Source of the DNA: CAWCUZ01 sp963798795
GTDB lineage: Bacteria; Acidobacteriota; Vicinamibacteria; Vicinamibacterales; SCN-69-37
Length of the DNA: 64,000 nt
NCBI GenBank assembly: GCA_963798795.1
Contig: CAWCUZ010000001.1
Span: forward strand, 2,170,001-2,234,000
Direction of reading: 5' to 3'
The translations under genes were made by a program, and so were the position numbers. The notes under the pieces are model-generated. The model searched no databases and was not told where the DNA came from. It was given only the letters and a program-made list of their open reading frames with translations. Shown here one piece after another: positions 43,262-53,461 of this stretch. How positions within the stretch are numbered: position 1 is the stretch's first letter; each line of letters opens with the position of its first letter.

Positions 43262-43915
43262 TCACTGCACGGATCGATGGCGGTCGATCCAGTAGCCCCA
43301 CAGGACCAGCAGCCACATCGCCTCGCCCGCCCAGGCGACCGCGGTGGAGCTCGGCGGCGGCGGGCCCAGGACGTTCGCCAGGTACGCGATCAGCAGGAAC
43401 GCCACCAGGGCCCCGAAGCCGATCGAGCCGATGCGGTCACGCGCGGACGTGGTCCTCGCGTAGACGGCCACGCCAATGGCGAAGAGCGACAGTTCCACGG
43501 CGAGCGTGCCCGGCACCGAGTTCCACAACCCCAACCCATACCGCCCGGTGCCCGTGAACGTCAACGGCAGGTCCAGCCGGTGCACGACGAGATCCAGGAG
43601 CCAGTGGCTGACAACGAGCAGCCCGAGCGTGATGCCGGCCGTCAGCGTCGATCGGCGGACCAGAACGTAGGCCACGCCGAGGAGGGCGCCCCACAGGACG
43701 AGCCCGAGCAGGCTGTGGGAATACGGATAGTGGACGAAGTCCAGCGGGGTGAGCGCCGTGGCACCGGGCGCGATCTCGACACGCTCGACGCCGAGCAGGA
43801 CGAGCGTCGGCCAGAGCAGATCCGCGAGCTGACACGCCAGGAACAGGGCCCCCAGCGACACGGATGGCGCGGCGCGCTTCGCGCCGAGGGCGAGGCCGTA
43901 GTGGCCGATGAACAT
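43262..43915 (-). CDS. DUF457-like membrane protein (YdjM/metal-dependent-hydrolase type)
   Basis: A 217-residue polytopic protein with six or so membrane helices. His-containing motifs (MFIGHYGLALGAKR at the N-terminus, DFVHYPYSHSLLG and VVSHWLLDLVVHRLDLP) match the DUF457/YdjM-like family sometimes described as membrane-bound metal-dependent hydrolases. It overlaps the upstream propeller gene by one base (43915), suggesting an operon. The substrate is unknown. Confidence 0.75.
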   Translation of the reverse strand: MFIGHYGLALGAKRAAPSVSLGALFLACQLADLLWPTLVLLGVERVEIAPGATALTPLDFVHYPYSHSLLGLVLWGALLGVAYVLVRRSTLTAGITLGLLVVSHWLLDLVVHRLDLPLTFTGTGRYGLGLWNSVPGTLAVELSLFAIGVAVYARTTSARDRIGSIGFGALVAFLLIAYLANVLGPPPPSSTAVAWAGEAMWLLVLWGYWIDRHRSVQ

Positions 43916-44898
43916 CAGCGCACCCAGGCCATGCCGTCCGGCCCGCCGCCGGTCTCGATGCGCTTCGTCACGGCCAGCGTGTTCAGGTCGATGGCCGCGA
44001 CGACGTTGTCGCCGTTGACCGCGACGTAGGCCGTCGACGATCCGGGCACCATCAGAATGCCCTCGGGACTTCGCCCGACGTCGATCCGCCGGACGACGGC
44101 GTGCGTCTTCGTGTCGACGACCACGACCTGGCCGGCGTTGATGTCCGAAATGAAGACGCGCGCGCCGTCGGGCGTGAACTTGAGCCGGTTGGACCGGCCC
44201 GTGCCGGCGTCGAACGTGGCAACGACGGTCTTCGTGCCGAGATCGATGACCGACACGCCGCCGTCCTGCGACTGCGCGGCCCAGAGCTCGCGACCGTCCG
44301 GCGACACGTCGAACCCCTCGGGTCCGCGTCCGACCGGGATGACCCTCTCGTTCCAGTTCTGCGAGTTGCCGGCGCGCTCGAACGCCGCAATCGAGTTGCC
44401 GCCGATGTTCGCAGTATAGATGCGCGACGCCGCGTCGTTCACCCAGATCATGTGCGTCGTCGTCTGGCCCGTGCCCATGAGCCAGTCGATGCGATTCGAC
44501 TCCGGATCGTAGCGCGCGAACAGGCGGTTCATTTCAGCCGTGAAATACAGCTTGCCGTCGGCGAACGCGAGCCCATGCGGCCGGCGCAGCGGACTGACAT
44601 CCACCCGTCGCAGTTCCTTGCGCGCGGCGACGTCGATGACCGAGATCGTGGAGCCGGGGGACGTCGCGCCGTAGTTGCTGGCGAACGCGAGCCGCCCGTC
44701 CGTCGAGACGACGAGCTCGTGCGGCCCCTCGCCCGTAGGCACGCGCGCGGTCACCTCGCCGGTGTCCGGATTCACGAACGCCAGCGTCGCGTCCGTCTTG
44801 TTGAGAACGAGCAGCAGCGGGCCGGACGCCGGCTGCTGCCGCGCGGCCGCGGACATCGCGGCAAGCGCAATGCCCATCAGGATCCAGAAGCGGCGCAT
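43915..44898 (-). CDS. Exported YncE-like beta-propeller protein
   Basis: A 327-residue periplasmic seven-bladed propeller. A signal peptide (MRRFWILMGIALAAMSAAA) precedes YVTN-type repeats such as TLAFVNPDTGEVTARVPTGEGPHELVVSTDGRLAFAS, SVIDVAARKELRRVDVSPLRRPHGLAFADG and VVVVDTKTHAVVRRIDVGRSPEGILMVP. The start ATG at 44898 was chosen because the signal peptide begins there and a TACAAT box precedes it by 8 bp. Such proteins often deliver cofactors or metals, but nothing here shows which. The next gene downstream overlaps its stop by one base. Confidence 0.85.
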   Translation of the reverse strand: MRRFWILMGIALAAMSAAARQQPASGPLLLVLNKTDATLAFVNPDTGEVTARVPTGEGPHELVVSTDGRLAFASNYGATSPGSTISVIDVAARKELRRVDVSPLRRPHGLAFADGKLYFTAEMNRLFARYDPESNRIDWLMGTGQTTTHMIWVNDAASRIYTANIGGNSIAAFERAGNSQNWNERVIPVGRGPEGFDVSPDGRELWAAQSQDGGVSVIDLGTKTVVATFDAGTGRSNRLKFTPDGARVFISDINAGQVVVVDTKTHAVVRRIDVGRSPEGILMVPGSSTAYVAVNGDNVVAAIDLNTLAVTKRIETGGGPDGMAWVR

Positions 44899-44906
44899 GA
44901 GCGGCC

Positions 44907-44912
44907 ATTGTA
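44907..44912 (-). promoter_or_regulatory. Candidate -10 box for the propeller gene
   Basis: TACAAT on the minus strand, 8 bp before the ATG at 44898. No ribosome binding site lies between. Confidence 0.5.
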
Positions 44913-44976
44913 GCCGCGCACCCGAACCGGGAACCCCGCGCGATGCCTCGGCGTATGTGTAGAAGAAGGAGGCATC

Positions 44977-45333
44977 GTGGCCCGTCCCACCGCCCTCGAC
45001 CTGCCCCAGGGCACCCTCGACCTGTTGATCCTGCAGATGGCCGCGCCCGCCCCGATCCATGGCTACGCCATCGCCCAGCGCATCCAGGTCGTCTCGCGCG
45101 ACGCGCTACGCGTGCCGCAGGGTTCGCTGTACCCCGCCCTGCACCGGCTCGAGCAGCGGGGCCTTCTCGCTGCCGAGTGGCGGCCGTCGGACACCGGGCG
45201 CGATGCCAAGTTCTATCGGCTGACGGCCAGAGGCCGCTCCCGCCTGAACGCCGAAGCCGCCAGTTGGACGCGCCTGGTGGACGCCGTGGGCCTGATCCTC
45301 GACACCACCGGCCGCGGGAGCGATGCCTCGTGA
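44977..45333 (+). CDS. PadR-family transcriptional regulator
   Basis: A 118-residue regulator with the PadR winged helix: LPQGTLDLLILQMAAPAPIHGYAIAQRIQ, then VPQGSLYPALHRLEQRGLLAAEW and the wing GRDAKFYRLTARGRSRL. The GTG start at 44977 has GGAGG six bases upstream. The stop overlaps the following permease start by 3 bp (GTGA), the standard PadR-ADOP cassette arrangement. It presumably represses the pair, but no clear palindrome was found upstream. Confidence 0.92.
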   Translation: MARPTALDLPQGTLDLLILQMAAPAPIHGYAIAQRIQVVSRDALRVPQGSLYPALHRLEQRGLLAAEWRPSDTGRDAKFYRLTARGRSRLNAEAASWTRLVDAVGLILDTTGRGSDAS

Positions 45334-47910
45334 GCTGGCGCGGCCCGTTTCGTCGCCGCCGTGCCGACCGCGAGATCGATCGCGAGCTTCAGTACCATTA
45401 CGACCGCCTCGTGGATCTGCACGAGCGCGCCGGCTTGTCGCCGGCCGAAGCGCGCCGTCAGGCCAGGCTCGACTTCGGCGGCGCCGGCCAGACGCGCGAG
45501 GCGATCCATGACGCGCGTGGATGGACCCGTCTCGAGTCGCTCGCGCAGGACCTGCGCTACGGCTGGCGCATGCTGCGCGGGCACCCGGGATTCGCCGCGC
45601 TGGCCTCTCTGTCGCTGGCGCTCGGCATTGCCGCCAACGTCGTCCTGTGGAGCGTCACGCACGCCGTCCTGCTTCGTCCGTTGCCATTCGCGCATTCCGA
45701 TCGGCTGGTTCGTCTGTTCGAAGTGGACGCGCGGAACGGCACGTGGCCGCTGTCGGAGCCGGACCTGGCCGACGTCCGCCGCGAGGCCACCGGACTCGAC
45801 GCGGTCGCGGGCATGCGACAGGCTTCGCGCACCCTCACCGGCGAAGGGCCGCCGCTGCTGCTGGAGGGCGCGGAAGTCATGCCCTCGTTCTTCGCCACGC
45901 TGGGTCTCGAGCCGCTCGCCGGCGCCACGTTCGGCGCCTTCGCGGCGCCATCGGCCAACACCGATCACGTCGTGGTCGTCACGGCGACCCTGGCGCGGTC
46001 CCGTCTGGGCGGCACGGCGTCCGTCGGACATCCGCTTCATCTGAACGGCGAGGCGTACGCCGTCGCCGGCGTCGTGCCAGACGTCGGCGACCTGCTGCCA
46101 GGCGTCCAGTTCTTCGTTCCGCTGGTCCCGGACCCGGCGGGCGATCGCGGGCGGCGGGACGTCACCGTCGTGGCGCGCCTGGCGCCGCGGACGACGACGG
46201 CCGTGGCCGAGGCCGAACTCGGCCGCCTGGCGGCGGACTTCGGCCGGCGCTATCCAATCACCAACGCGGGCTGGAGCGCGCGCGTCGAGGATCTCGAAGA
46301 CGTCGCTGCTCGGCCCCGACCTGCCGCGGATGATCTGGGTGCAGTTCGGCGCGGTCGCGCTGTTCGCGCTGCTGGCGTGCACGAACGTTGCGGGCCTGCT
46401 GCTCGCGCGCGGCGCCGATCGGCAGCGCGAACTGGCGGTCCGGGCGGCGCTCGGCGCGGGACGACTGCGGCTCCTCCGGCAGCTGCTGGTCGAGACGACC
46501 CTGCTCGCGGGCCTCGCCGCGCTCCTCGCCGTCGCGCTGTCGGCGTTCGCGCTGCAGGCCATTCGCGCGCTCGGTCCGGCCGTCGCGCCCCGGCTCGACC
46601 AGGCGCGGCTCGATGGATCGACGTGGCTCGTCACGCTTGGCCTCGGCAGTCTGGTCGCGCTGCTGTGCGGCCTGGCGCCCGCTCTGGCCGGCGTCCGTCG
46701 CAGCGTTCAGGCGCGGCTCGGCCAGGGCAATCGGACGACGACCGTGTCGAAGAACCGCCGCGGCATCCTGGTGGGCGCGCAGGCGGCACTGGCCATGACG
46801 CTCGTCATTGGCGCCGCCCTGCTGTTCCGGAGTCTGCTCGCGCTCGCGTCCGTCGATCCCGGCTTCGACGCGGAGCGGCTGCTCATCGTCAGGCCCGCCC
46901 TCGCCGGCGGGTCGTGGTCCGACGATCGGCTGGCGGGGCTGTTCGCCGACATCACCGGGCGGCTCCAGGCGCTGCCCGGCGTCGAGTCGGCGGGCGCCAC
47001 CAACGTCACGCCGTTCGGGTCGTGGAGTACCGCCATCCAGTACCGCCGGTCCGACAGTCCGCAGGCCGGCTCGCTGCTCCAGGCGAACTGGCGCACCGTC
47101 ACACCCGGCTTTTTCCGGACGATGGGGATCGCGCCGCTGCGAGGCCGCGTCTTCGACGAGCGAGACACGGCCGACACAGCGGATGTCGTCGTCATCACCA
47201 AAGACCTGGCCGAGCAGACATGGCCCGGCGAGGATCCGATCGGCCGGCAGGTCGTGTGGGGACGGACCGGACCGCCCAAGACCGTGATTGGCGTCGTGCC
47301 GCCCGTGCGCGATCACGTGCTCGACCGCGATCCGCAGCCGACCATGTTCCGGGCGTTCGCGCAACTGCCGCTGCCCGACATGACGGTCGCCGTCCGCACG
47401 TCCGGCGACCCGGCGACCCTGGTACCGGACGTGCGGGATCTGCTCGGCCGCGCGTGGCCGGACGTCGCCGTCGCGGTGCAGCCGCTGAGCGCCATCGTTG
47501 CCGATGTGCTGCTGCGGCCGCGCGTGAACGCCGTCCTGGTGGGCACCTTCGCCGGTCTGGCGCTGATCGTCGCCGCCGTCGGCCTCTACGCCACGGTGAA
47601 CTACACCGTGCGCCAGCGGCGTCGTGAACTGGCCATCCGCTCGGCCTTCGGCGCGCCGGCCTCGAGTGTGCTCGGCGCCGTGCTCGGCCGATCCCTCGCC
47701 TGGACGATGGGCGGCGCGCTCGTGGGCGTGGCGGGCGGCCTGCTGCTCGCGCGGGGCCTGGCCGCGCTCCTCTACGACACGCGCGCGACGGACGTCGCCG
47801 CGTATCTGTGGGCCGCTCTCCTGCTGGCCGGCGTGGCCGCCGTGGCGGCCGTCATTCCAGCCCGACGCGCGCTCGGCATCGATCCGGTCGCGGTGCTGCG
47901 ACACGAGTAG
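45330..47910 (+). CDS. ADOP-type ABC transporter permease, one frameshift
   Basis: About 860 residues once a single frame change near 46310 is allowed. The N-terminal cytoplasmic region (REIDRELQYHYDRLVDLHERAGLSPAEARRQARLDFGG) is typical of PadR-linked ADOPs; then come QDLRYGWRMLRGHPGFAALASL, two periplasmic domains and two FtsX domains (LAVRAALGAGRLRLLRQLLVE and LAIRSAFGAPASSVLGAVLGR), ending ALGIDPVAVLRHE. The break lies where ...ARVEDLEDV should run on into LLGPDLPRMIWVQFGAVALF and is explained by one extra base. Expression is probably under the PadR protein encoded just upstream. Confidence 0.88.
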
Positions 47911-47947
47911 GCCGGTTCCGGCCGGGGCGCGCCCCTCGTCCGCGCGC

Positions 47948-47990
47948 TTGACTTACTTATCCACACAGGATATATCTGTCGTGGATATTA
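47948..47990 (+). promoter_or_regulatory. Promoter with PadR-type operator
   Basis: TTGACT (47948-47953) and TATATC (47971-47976) are separated by 17 bp. The -10 box is the left half of an inverted repeat, ATATC-7N-GATAT (47972-47988), a likely binding site for the PadR protein whose GTG start follows at 47994. The leader would be only a few bases long. Confidence 0.65.
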
Positions 47991-47993
47991 ACA

Positions 47994-48342
47994 GTGGCGA
48001 CCCGGCATGACCCCCGCGCGGTGCCGCTCCGGCCCGCGGTGTTCCACATCCTGCTGGCCCTCTCGGGGGAGGACCGGCACGGACTCGGCATCGCCGACGA
48101 GATCGAGCGCACGTCGGGCGGCTCGATGGTGCTCGGCCCCGGAACGCTCTACCGGTCGCTGGCCGAGATGGCCGACGCGGGTTTGATCCGCAGCGTGAGG
48201 GCGCCGGGGCGCGCCGATCCCCGCCGCAAGGTACTACCGGATCACTCCGGCCGGCTTGGCGGTGCTGACGGCCGAAGCAAAACGCCTGCAATTGATGGTC
48301 GGCGCCGCCCGGGCCCGCAACATCCTGTCGGATTCCGCATGA
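47994..48342 (+). CDS. PadR-family regulator, frameshifted
   Basis: About 115 residues: VPLRPAVFHILLALSGEDRHGLGIADEIERTSGGSMVLGPGTLYRSLAEMADAGLIRSVR, then after one extra base near 48230 the wing YYRITPAGLAVLTAEAKRL and QLMVGAARARNILSDSA. The stop TGA (48340-48342) overlaps the ATG of the permease gene, as in other PadR-ADOP cassettes. Read without correction, the sequence gives an artificial 1008-residue fusion of PadR and permease, which is rejected. GTG at 47994 is the only reasonable start; no ribosome binding site precedes it. It should control its own operon. Confidence 0.8.
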
Positions 48343-51020
48343 GCGTGCGCTGTGCCCGGCTGCACGCCGCGCTCTTCCGGGCGCTGCTGCGCGTCTACCC
48401 GGGCTGGTTCCGGCGCGCACACGGCGAGGAGATGGAGCAGTTGTTCCTCGCACGCCTGGGCCGGGGGCGCGGCCCGCGGGCGGCACTGGCCCTGTGGACG
48501 CGCGTGGCGGGAGACACGGCCTCGACGACGGCGGCCCTGCGCCGGCGCCACACCGTCCAGCGACCACCGAATCGCGGCGGAGGAGGATTCGACATGCTGT
48601 GGCAGGACATCCGTTTCGGGCTGCGACGCTTGCTGCGCACGCCGGCGTTCACCCTCGGCGCCCTGGCGCTCCTGGCCGTGGGGCTCGGCGCGAACATCGC
48701 GGTGTTCTCCATCGTCGATCGGCTGCTGCTTCGGCCTCCGCCCTACACCCGGCCCGCCGAAGTCGTCTACATCCACCAGGACTCGGACGACGGGGAGCCC
48801 GGTTCGAACTCGTTCCCGGCTTACCGCGACATGGCGGCGATGGACGTCTTCCGCGCGGTTGCGGCCACGTCGCCCGATGACCTCACCTGGCAGCGCCCTG
48901 ACGGCGACACCGACGTGATCGTCGAATTCACCACCGCCAGCTACCTGGACGTCGTTGGATTGAAGATGCTGCGAGGACGCTGGTTCTCCTCCGACCACGA
49001 CCGGGTGGGCGCCGAGCCGGTGGCCGTGGTGAGCGCCCCGGCGTGGCGCTCACGGTTCGGCGGCGATCCGAACATCGTGGGTCGCGTGATCCGATTGAAC
49101 GGCCAGCCGGTGACCATCGTCGGCGTCGGCCCGGACGGCCTGAGCGGCAGTCAGGCCCCGGTGGTCACCGACTTCTGGGTGTCGATTTCGGCCACTGTTC
49201 TGGAGGGCCAGTACCGGGTCGCGAACCTGGAGCGGCGCGAGGACCATTGGTACGACGTCATGGCGCGCCTGGCGCCCGGTGTGTCGGTCGAGCAGGGGCG
49301 CAGCGCCATGACGGTGCTGGCCGGACGGCTGGCCGACTCGTATCCGGATCTCAACCGCGGACGGCGAATCACGGTGCAGCGCGCCCTCGACGTGCATCCG
49401 TTTCCGGAGAGTAGTCCCGCACTGGTGCTGGCCTCGGCCATGGTCGTGGTCCTGCTGCTGCTCGCCTGCGCCAACCTGGCCAATCTGCTGCTCGTCCGAG
49501 GTATGGCTCGCACGAGCGAGATGGCCATTCGGCGGGCCCTCGGCGCGGGATCGGTTCGGATTGGCCGTCTCCATCTCGTCGAGTCGCTCGTGCTGTCGCT
49601 CGGCGGCGGCGTGGCCGGCGTGTTCCTGGCGGACGTCGTGCTTTCGGCCCTGCCCCGGGCGCCGCTGCCTCCGCCCTTCGGGCACGCGATGGACCTCACG
49701 GTCGACACGAGGGTCGGCGTGTTCGCCATCGTCCTGATGGTCGCGACCGGGCTGCTCTTCGGCCTCGCTCCTGTCCTGCGCGGCACTCGCGAACGTGGCG
49801 CGGGCGCGCTGAGCGACGACCGGCGGACGGCATCGTCGGGGCGCGCCACGGTTCGCGTGCGGAATGCTCTGGTGGTCGTGCAGGTCGCCGGCTCGTTCGT
49901 GTTCGTGATGGCGGCGGGTCTGTTCGGCCGAAGCCTGCTGGCCATGCAGCACGCCGACACGGGCGTGGACGCGGAGCACGTGGCGTTCGTGCGCACCAGC
50001 GTCGCCTCGGCCGGCGTCACCGGCGTCGCGGCTGGCGAGCTGCTGGACCAGATCCGCCAGCGCATCGACGCCCTGCCCGGCGTCGTTCGGGCGGCCGCCG
50101 CGTCGAAGCTGCCCGCCCAGTTCGCGGGAACGACCACGACCATCGTCGAGGGCTACACCCCCCCGGCGGGAACGGATGCCGTCGAACTCAACTACACGAT
50201 CGTCACGCCGGAGTATTTCGACACGGTCGGCCTGGGGATCGTGCAGGGCCGCGCGTTCGCGTCAACCGACGTGGCGGGCGCCAATCGGGTCGCCATCGTC
50301 AACGAGGCCGCGGCGCGCCGCTTCTGGGGCGGCGATGCCGTCGGACGCCGGCTGGAATCGCAGGGCTCGCGCGGCACGTTCCGCACGGTCGTCGGCGTCG
50401 CGGAGGATGCACCGGTGAGCACGTTTCCCGAGCAGCCGATCCGGCCGATGTTCTACGCCCCGTCCGGCCAGGCCAGCCTCGGGTCGGCCTATCTCCTGGC
50501 GAAGACGGCGGGTGATGCCGGCGCACTGCCCGACGCGATGCGATCCGCCGTGACCGCGGTGCGTCCGGGGCTGACCGTCGGAGCGCAGGGCACGCTCGCC
50601 TCACACTTCAACGACGCGCTGGCGGGACAGCGCTTTCTCGTCCGCGTGTTGGAATCCGTCTCGATTCTGGCGATGCTGCTCGCGGCGCTGGGCATCTACG
50701 CCGTGGTCGCGTTCAACGTCGCCGGCCGGACCGGCGAGCTGGGCCTCCGCATCGCGCTGGGAGCCAGGCCGGGCCGCGTGGTCCGAATGGTGGTGCAGGG
50801 CACGCTTGTTGCGGTCAGCATCGGTCTCGTCAGTGGACTGGTGATCGTGGCCGTCGCGATCCGGCAGGTACAGTCCGCGCTGTTCGGAGTCGAGCCGCTC
50901 GACCCCGTGACGATTGTCGGTGCGGTCGCGTTGCTCGCCCTCGTCGGCGGACTGGCCGCCTACGCGCCGGCCCGACGAGCCGCGTCGACCGATCCAGCCA
51001 AGGCCCTCCGAGCGACCTGA
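48339..51020 (+). CDS. ADOP-type ABC transporter permease
   Basis: An 893-residue permease. It starts with the short cytoplasmic LHAALFRALLRVYPGWFRRAHGEEMEQLFLARL segment of PadR-linked ADOPs, followed by DIRFGLRRLLRTPAFTLGALAL and duplicated MacB/FtsX modules (MAIRRALGAGSVRIGRLHLVE, then LGLRIALGARPGRVVRMVVQG), ending RRAASTDPAKALRAT. The ATG at 48339 overlaps the PadR stop. The 3' end overlaps the convergent kinase gene by 61 bp, an unusually long tail-to-tail overlap that may reflect a missing stop upstream. Confidence 0.92.
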   Translation: MSVRCARLHAALFRALLRVYPGWFRRAHGEEMEQLFLARLGRGRGPRAALALWTRVAGDTASTTAALRRRHTVQRPPNRGGGGFDMLWQDIRFGLRRLLRTPAFTLGALALLAVGLGANIAVFSIVDRLLLRPPPYTRPAEVVYIHQDSDDGEPGSNSFPAYRDMAAMDVFRAVAATSPDDLTWQRPDGDTDVIVEFTTASYLDVVGLKMLRGRWFSSDHDRVGAEPVAVVSAPAWRSRFGGDPNIVGRVIRLNGQPVTIVGVGPDGLSGSQAPVVTDFWVSISATVLEGQYRVANLERREDHWYDVMARLAPGVSVEQGRSAMTVLAGRLADSYPDLNRGRRITVQRALDVHPFPESSPALVLASAMVVVLLLLACANLANLLLVRGMARTSEMAIRRALGAGSVRIGRLHLVESLVLSLGGGVAGVFLADVVLSALPRAPLPPPFGHAMDLTVDTRVGVFAIVLMVATGLLFGLAPVLRGTRERGAGALSDDRRTASSGRATVRVRNALVVVQVAGSFVFVMAAGLFGRSLLAMQHADTGVDAEHVAFVRTSVASAGVTGVAAGELLDQIRQRIDALPGVVRAAAASKLPAQFAGTTTTIVEGYTPPAGTDAVELNYTIVTPEYFDTVGLGIVQGRAFASTDVAGANRVAIVNEAAARRFWGGDAVGRRLESQGSRGTFRTVVGVAEDAPVSTFPEQPIRPMFYAPSGQASLGSAYLLAKTAGDAGALPDAMRSAVTAVRPGLTVGAQGTLASHFNDALAGQRFLVRVLESVSILAMLLAALGIYAVVAFNVAGRTGELGLRIALGARPGRVVRMVVQGTLVAVSIGLVSGLVIVAVAIRQVQSALFGVEPLDPVTIVGAVALLALVGGLAAYAPARRAASTDPAKALRAT

Positions 51021-53452
51021 CGACCGGCGTCCGTCCGCGCCGGCACGCCAATCCGTTCGAGCAGGTCGACGAACCGCTCGTCGCTCCGCATTTCGTCGAA
51101 CACCGGGTCCGCCGTCATCTGCAGCAGTTGCGGCAGGCGGATCGCATACGCCTCGTCGAGCCATGTGAATGCGGCGTCGCGGTCGCCGGCCCGCGCGTTG
51201 CAGGACGCCATCGCGTACTGGTTCGGCCGCGTCCCCGGCGGCAGCGCTGCCAGGAACGCGCAATAGGCCCGGTACGCGGCGCGCGGACCGCCGCGCCGGT
51301 ACGCATCGTCGAACACCTTCCACGCGGCGCTGCCCGGCGGCAGCTCCGCCTGCACTTCCGTCCGCGCCTCGTCGTACCGGCCCTGGAACCAGAGCGCATC
51401 CGCCATGGCGCCGTGCACGACCGGCAGTTTCGGAAAGCGCTCCTCGACCCGATGCGCTTCCGCAATCACCTCATCGTACCGGCGCGTGGCGAGCATGTGC
51501 TCCAGAACCATGCCGTTCACGAGGGGTGAGGTCGGATCGCTCTCGCGCGCGAGGCGTACCTGCTCGAGGCTGGCGTCCAGATCGCCGGTGATCATGAGCA
51601 GGTCCGCATAGGCGTGGCGAATCATCACGCGGTGCGGGCTGAGGCGCAGCCCTTCTTCGAGGCGCCGGCGTGCCACATCGAACTGCCAGTCGAAGTACAG
51701 GTTGACGGCCCCGAGCGCGCCGAGGCCGAAGCCGTCCGTCGGATCCAGTTGCACCGCCTTTTCGGCGGCGGCGCGCGCGTCGGATGCCGCCTGCGCTATC
51801 GGCGACCGGCCAAAGATCCCGTCGATCAAGTGGCAGAACGCGATGTTGCTCCACGCCGCGGCCAGACTCGGGTCGATGCGGACGGCCTCCTCGAAGAACC
51901 CGAGACCCTCGTCGATCGTCGCGGCCGAAATGTCGCGCCGCATCGCCTCGCGGCCGCGCAGGAACGCGGCATACGCGTCCGGATTCACGCGCAGGACCGC
52001 GGGCACGGCCGTCGGCGGCGCCTCACCGCCCAGCGTGGCCTGGACCTCGGTCGCAATCTCATGCGAGACGTCGCTCAGCAGACCGAGCACGTCCTCGAGG
52101 TTGCGGTCGTAGCTGTCCGCCCAGACGTGCTCGTCCGTCCGGCCCAGGATGAGCTGTGCGGTGATCCGCACGTCGTCGCCGGCCCGCAGGACCGAGCCTT
52201 CGATGAGCGCGTCGACCCCGAGGTCCTGCGCGACCGCCTTCAGCGACTGCGGGTGGTCCTTGTAGCGCATCACCGAGTTGCGCGAGATGACGCGAACGGT
52301 GCCGAGCTTGGCCAGTTCCGTGATCAGCGCCTCATGCACGCCGTCGACGAAGTAGTCCTGAGACGCGTCGTGCATCATGTTGTCGAAGGGCAGCACCGCA
52401 ATCGACCGGATATCGGTCGCCGACGCCGGTGCCGGCGCGCGGGTCCGGACCGCCCACACCGCCAGGACGACCAGGGCGACCAGGGCCAGCCCCGCGGCGA
52501 TGAGCGCGGCCATCCGCCGCCCGCCCTCGCGTCCGGCCTCCCCTGCGCCCGGATCCGTCAACGTCTCCGGACCCGGGGGCGCCGCCGCCGTGCGCGGTCC
52601 CGTCGCGTCGGCCAGGTCCTCCAACTCGTGACGCAGATCCACGGCCGACTGCAGGCGATCGCGCGGGTTCTTCTCGAGACATCGGCGGATCAGCCGGATG
52701 AGCCGCGCCGGCAGATCGGGGCGGCGCGATTCGAGCGGCGGCGGCTCCGCCTGCAGGATGGCGGCGGCGACGTCCACCGTCGCGCGCCCCCCGAACGGCC
52801 GCACGCCCGACGCCATCTCGTACAGCAACGCACCGAACGCGAAGATGTCGGCGCGCGCGTCGACGCGTTCGCCGCGCAACTGTTCGGGCGCCATGTACGA
52901 CACCGTGCCGAGCACTTCGCCCGTGCCCGTCAGGGCCGCCGGCGTCACGGTCGTCGCGTCACCGGACACGACCTCCGGCAGCGTCGCCAGGCCGAAGTCC
53001 AGCACTTTCACACGGCCCTCGTCGGTCACCATGACGTTGCCGGGCTTCAAGTCACGGTGGACGATGCCCTTTTCGTGCGCGGCGGCAACCGCATCCGCCA
53101 TCTGGATGGCGATCCGCAGCAGGCGATCGACGCGCAGCGCGCCGAACTCGAGGAGCGCCGACAAGGGCCGCCCGCTGACCCGTTCCATCGCCAGGATCCG
53201 CAGCTCGCCCAGCTCTTCGACGCCATAGAGTGTGACGATGCCGGGGTGATTGAGGGCGGCCACGGCGCGGGCCTCGCGATCCAGTCGTGCGAGCCGGGAG
53301 GGATCGCGGGCGACATTCGCAGGCAGGACCTTGAGCGCCGCTTCGCGGCCGAGCCGCGTGTCGCGCGCCAGGTAGACCTCACCCATGCCCCCGGCGCCCA
53401 GCAATCCCAGGATTTCGTATTGTCCGACTCGCGTGTGGGGAACGAGAGTCAT
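50960..53452 (-). CDS. Ser/Thr protein kinase with TolB-like and TPR domains
   Basis: An 830-residue membrane-spanning kinase. Hanks-type kinase domain (residues 12-280): GLLGAGGMGEVYLA, Lys41, HRDLKPGNV with Asp134, DFG at Asp152 and GTVSYMAPEQ. A single membrane helix (MAALIAAGLALVALVVLAVWAV) follows at about 312-333. The extracytoplasmic part has a TolB/adenylate-cyclase-associated domain (SIAVLPFDNMMHDASQDYFVDGV...LGVDALIEGSV) and TPR-like repeats to the end. This combination is very common in Acidobacteria. What it senses or phosphorylates is unknown. The 5' end is 10 bp from the UBP gene. Confidence 0.95.
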   Translation of the reverse strand: MTLVPHTRVGQYEILGLLGAGGMGEVYLARDTRLGREAALKVLPANVARDPSRLARLDREARAVAALNHPGIVTLYGVEELGELRILAMERVSGRPLSALLEFGALRVDRLLRIAIQMADAVAAAHEKGIVHRDLKPGNVMVTDEGRVKVLDFGLATLPEVVSGDATTVTPAALTGTGEVLGTVSYMAPEQLRGERVDARADIFAFGALLYEMASGVRPFGGRATVDVAAAILQAEPPPLESRRPDLPARLIRLIRRCLEKNPRDRLQSAVDLRHELEDLADATGPRTAAAPPGPETLTDPGAGEAGREGGRRMAALIAAGLALVALVVLAVWAVRTRAPAPASATDIRSIAVLPFDNMMHDASQDYFVDGVHEALITELAKLGTVRVISRNSVMRYKDHPQSLKAVAQDLGVDALIEGSVLRAGDDVRITAQLILGRTDEHVWADSYDRNLEDVLGLLSDVSHEIATEVQATLGGEAPPTAVPAVLRVNPDAYAAFLRGREAMRRDISAATIDEGLGFFEEAVRIDPSLAAAWSNIAFCHLIDGIFGRSPIAQAASDARAAAEKAVQLDPTDGFGLGALGAVNLYFDWQFDVARRRLEEGLRLSPHRVMIRHAYADLLMITGDLDASLEQVRLARESDPTSPLVNGMVLEHMLATRRYDEVIAEAHRVEERFPKLPVVHGAMADALWFQGRYDEARTEVQAELPPGSAAWKVFDDAYRRGGPRAAYRAYCAFLAALPPGTRPNQYAMASCNARAGDRDAAFTWLDEAYAIRLPQLLQMTADPVFDEMRSDERFVDLLERIGVPARTDAGRQVARRALAGSVDAARRAGA

Positions 53453-53461
53453 CGGACGTCT

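Noticed and set aside
47994..51020. Continuous 1008-codon frame suggesting a PadR-permease fusion
   Set aside because: The PadR wing and stop codon appear in the next frame after one extra base, and the stop overlaps the permease ATG as in normal cassettes.
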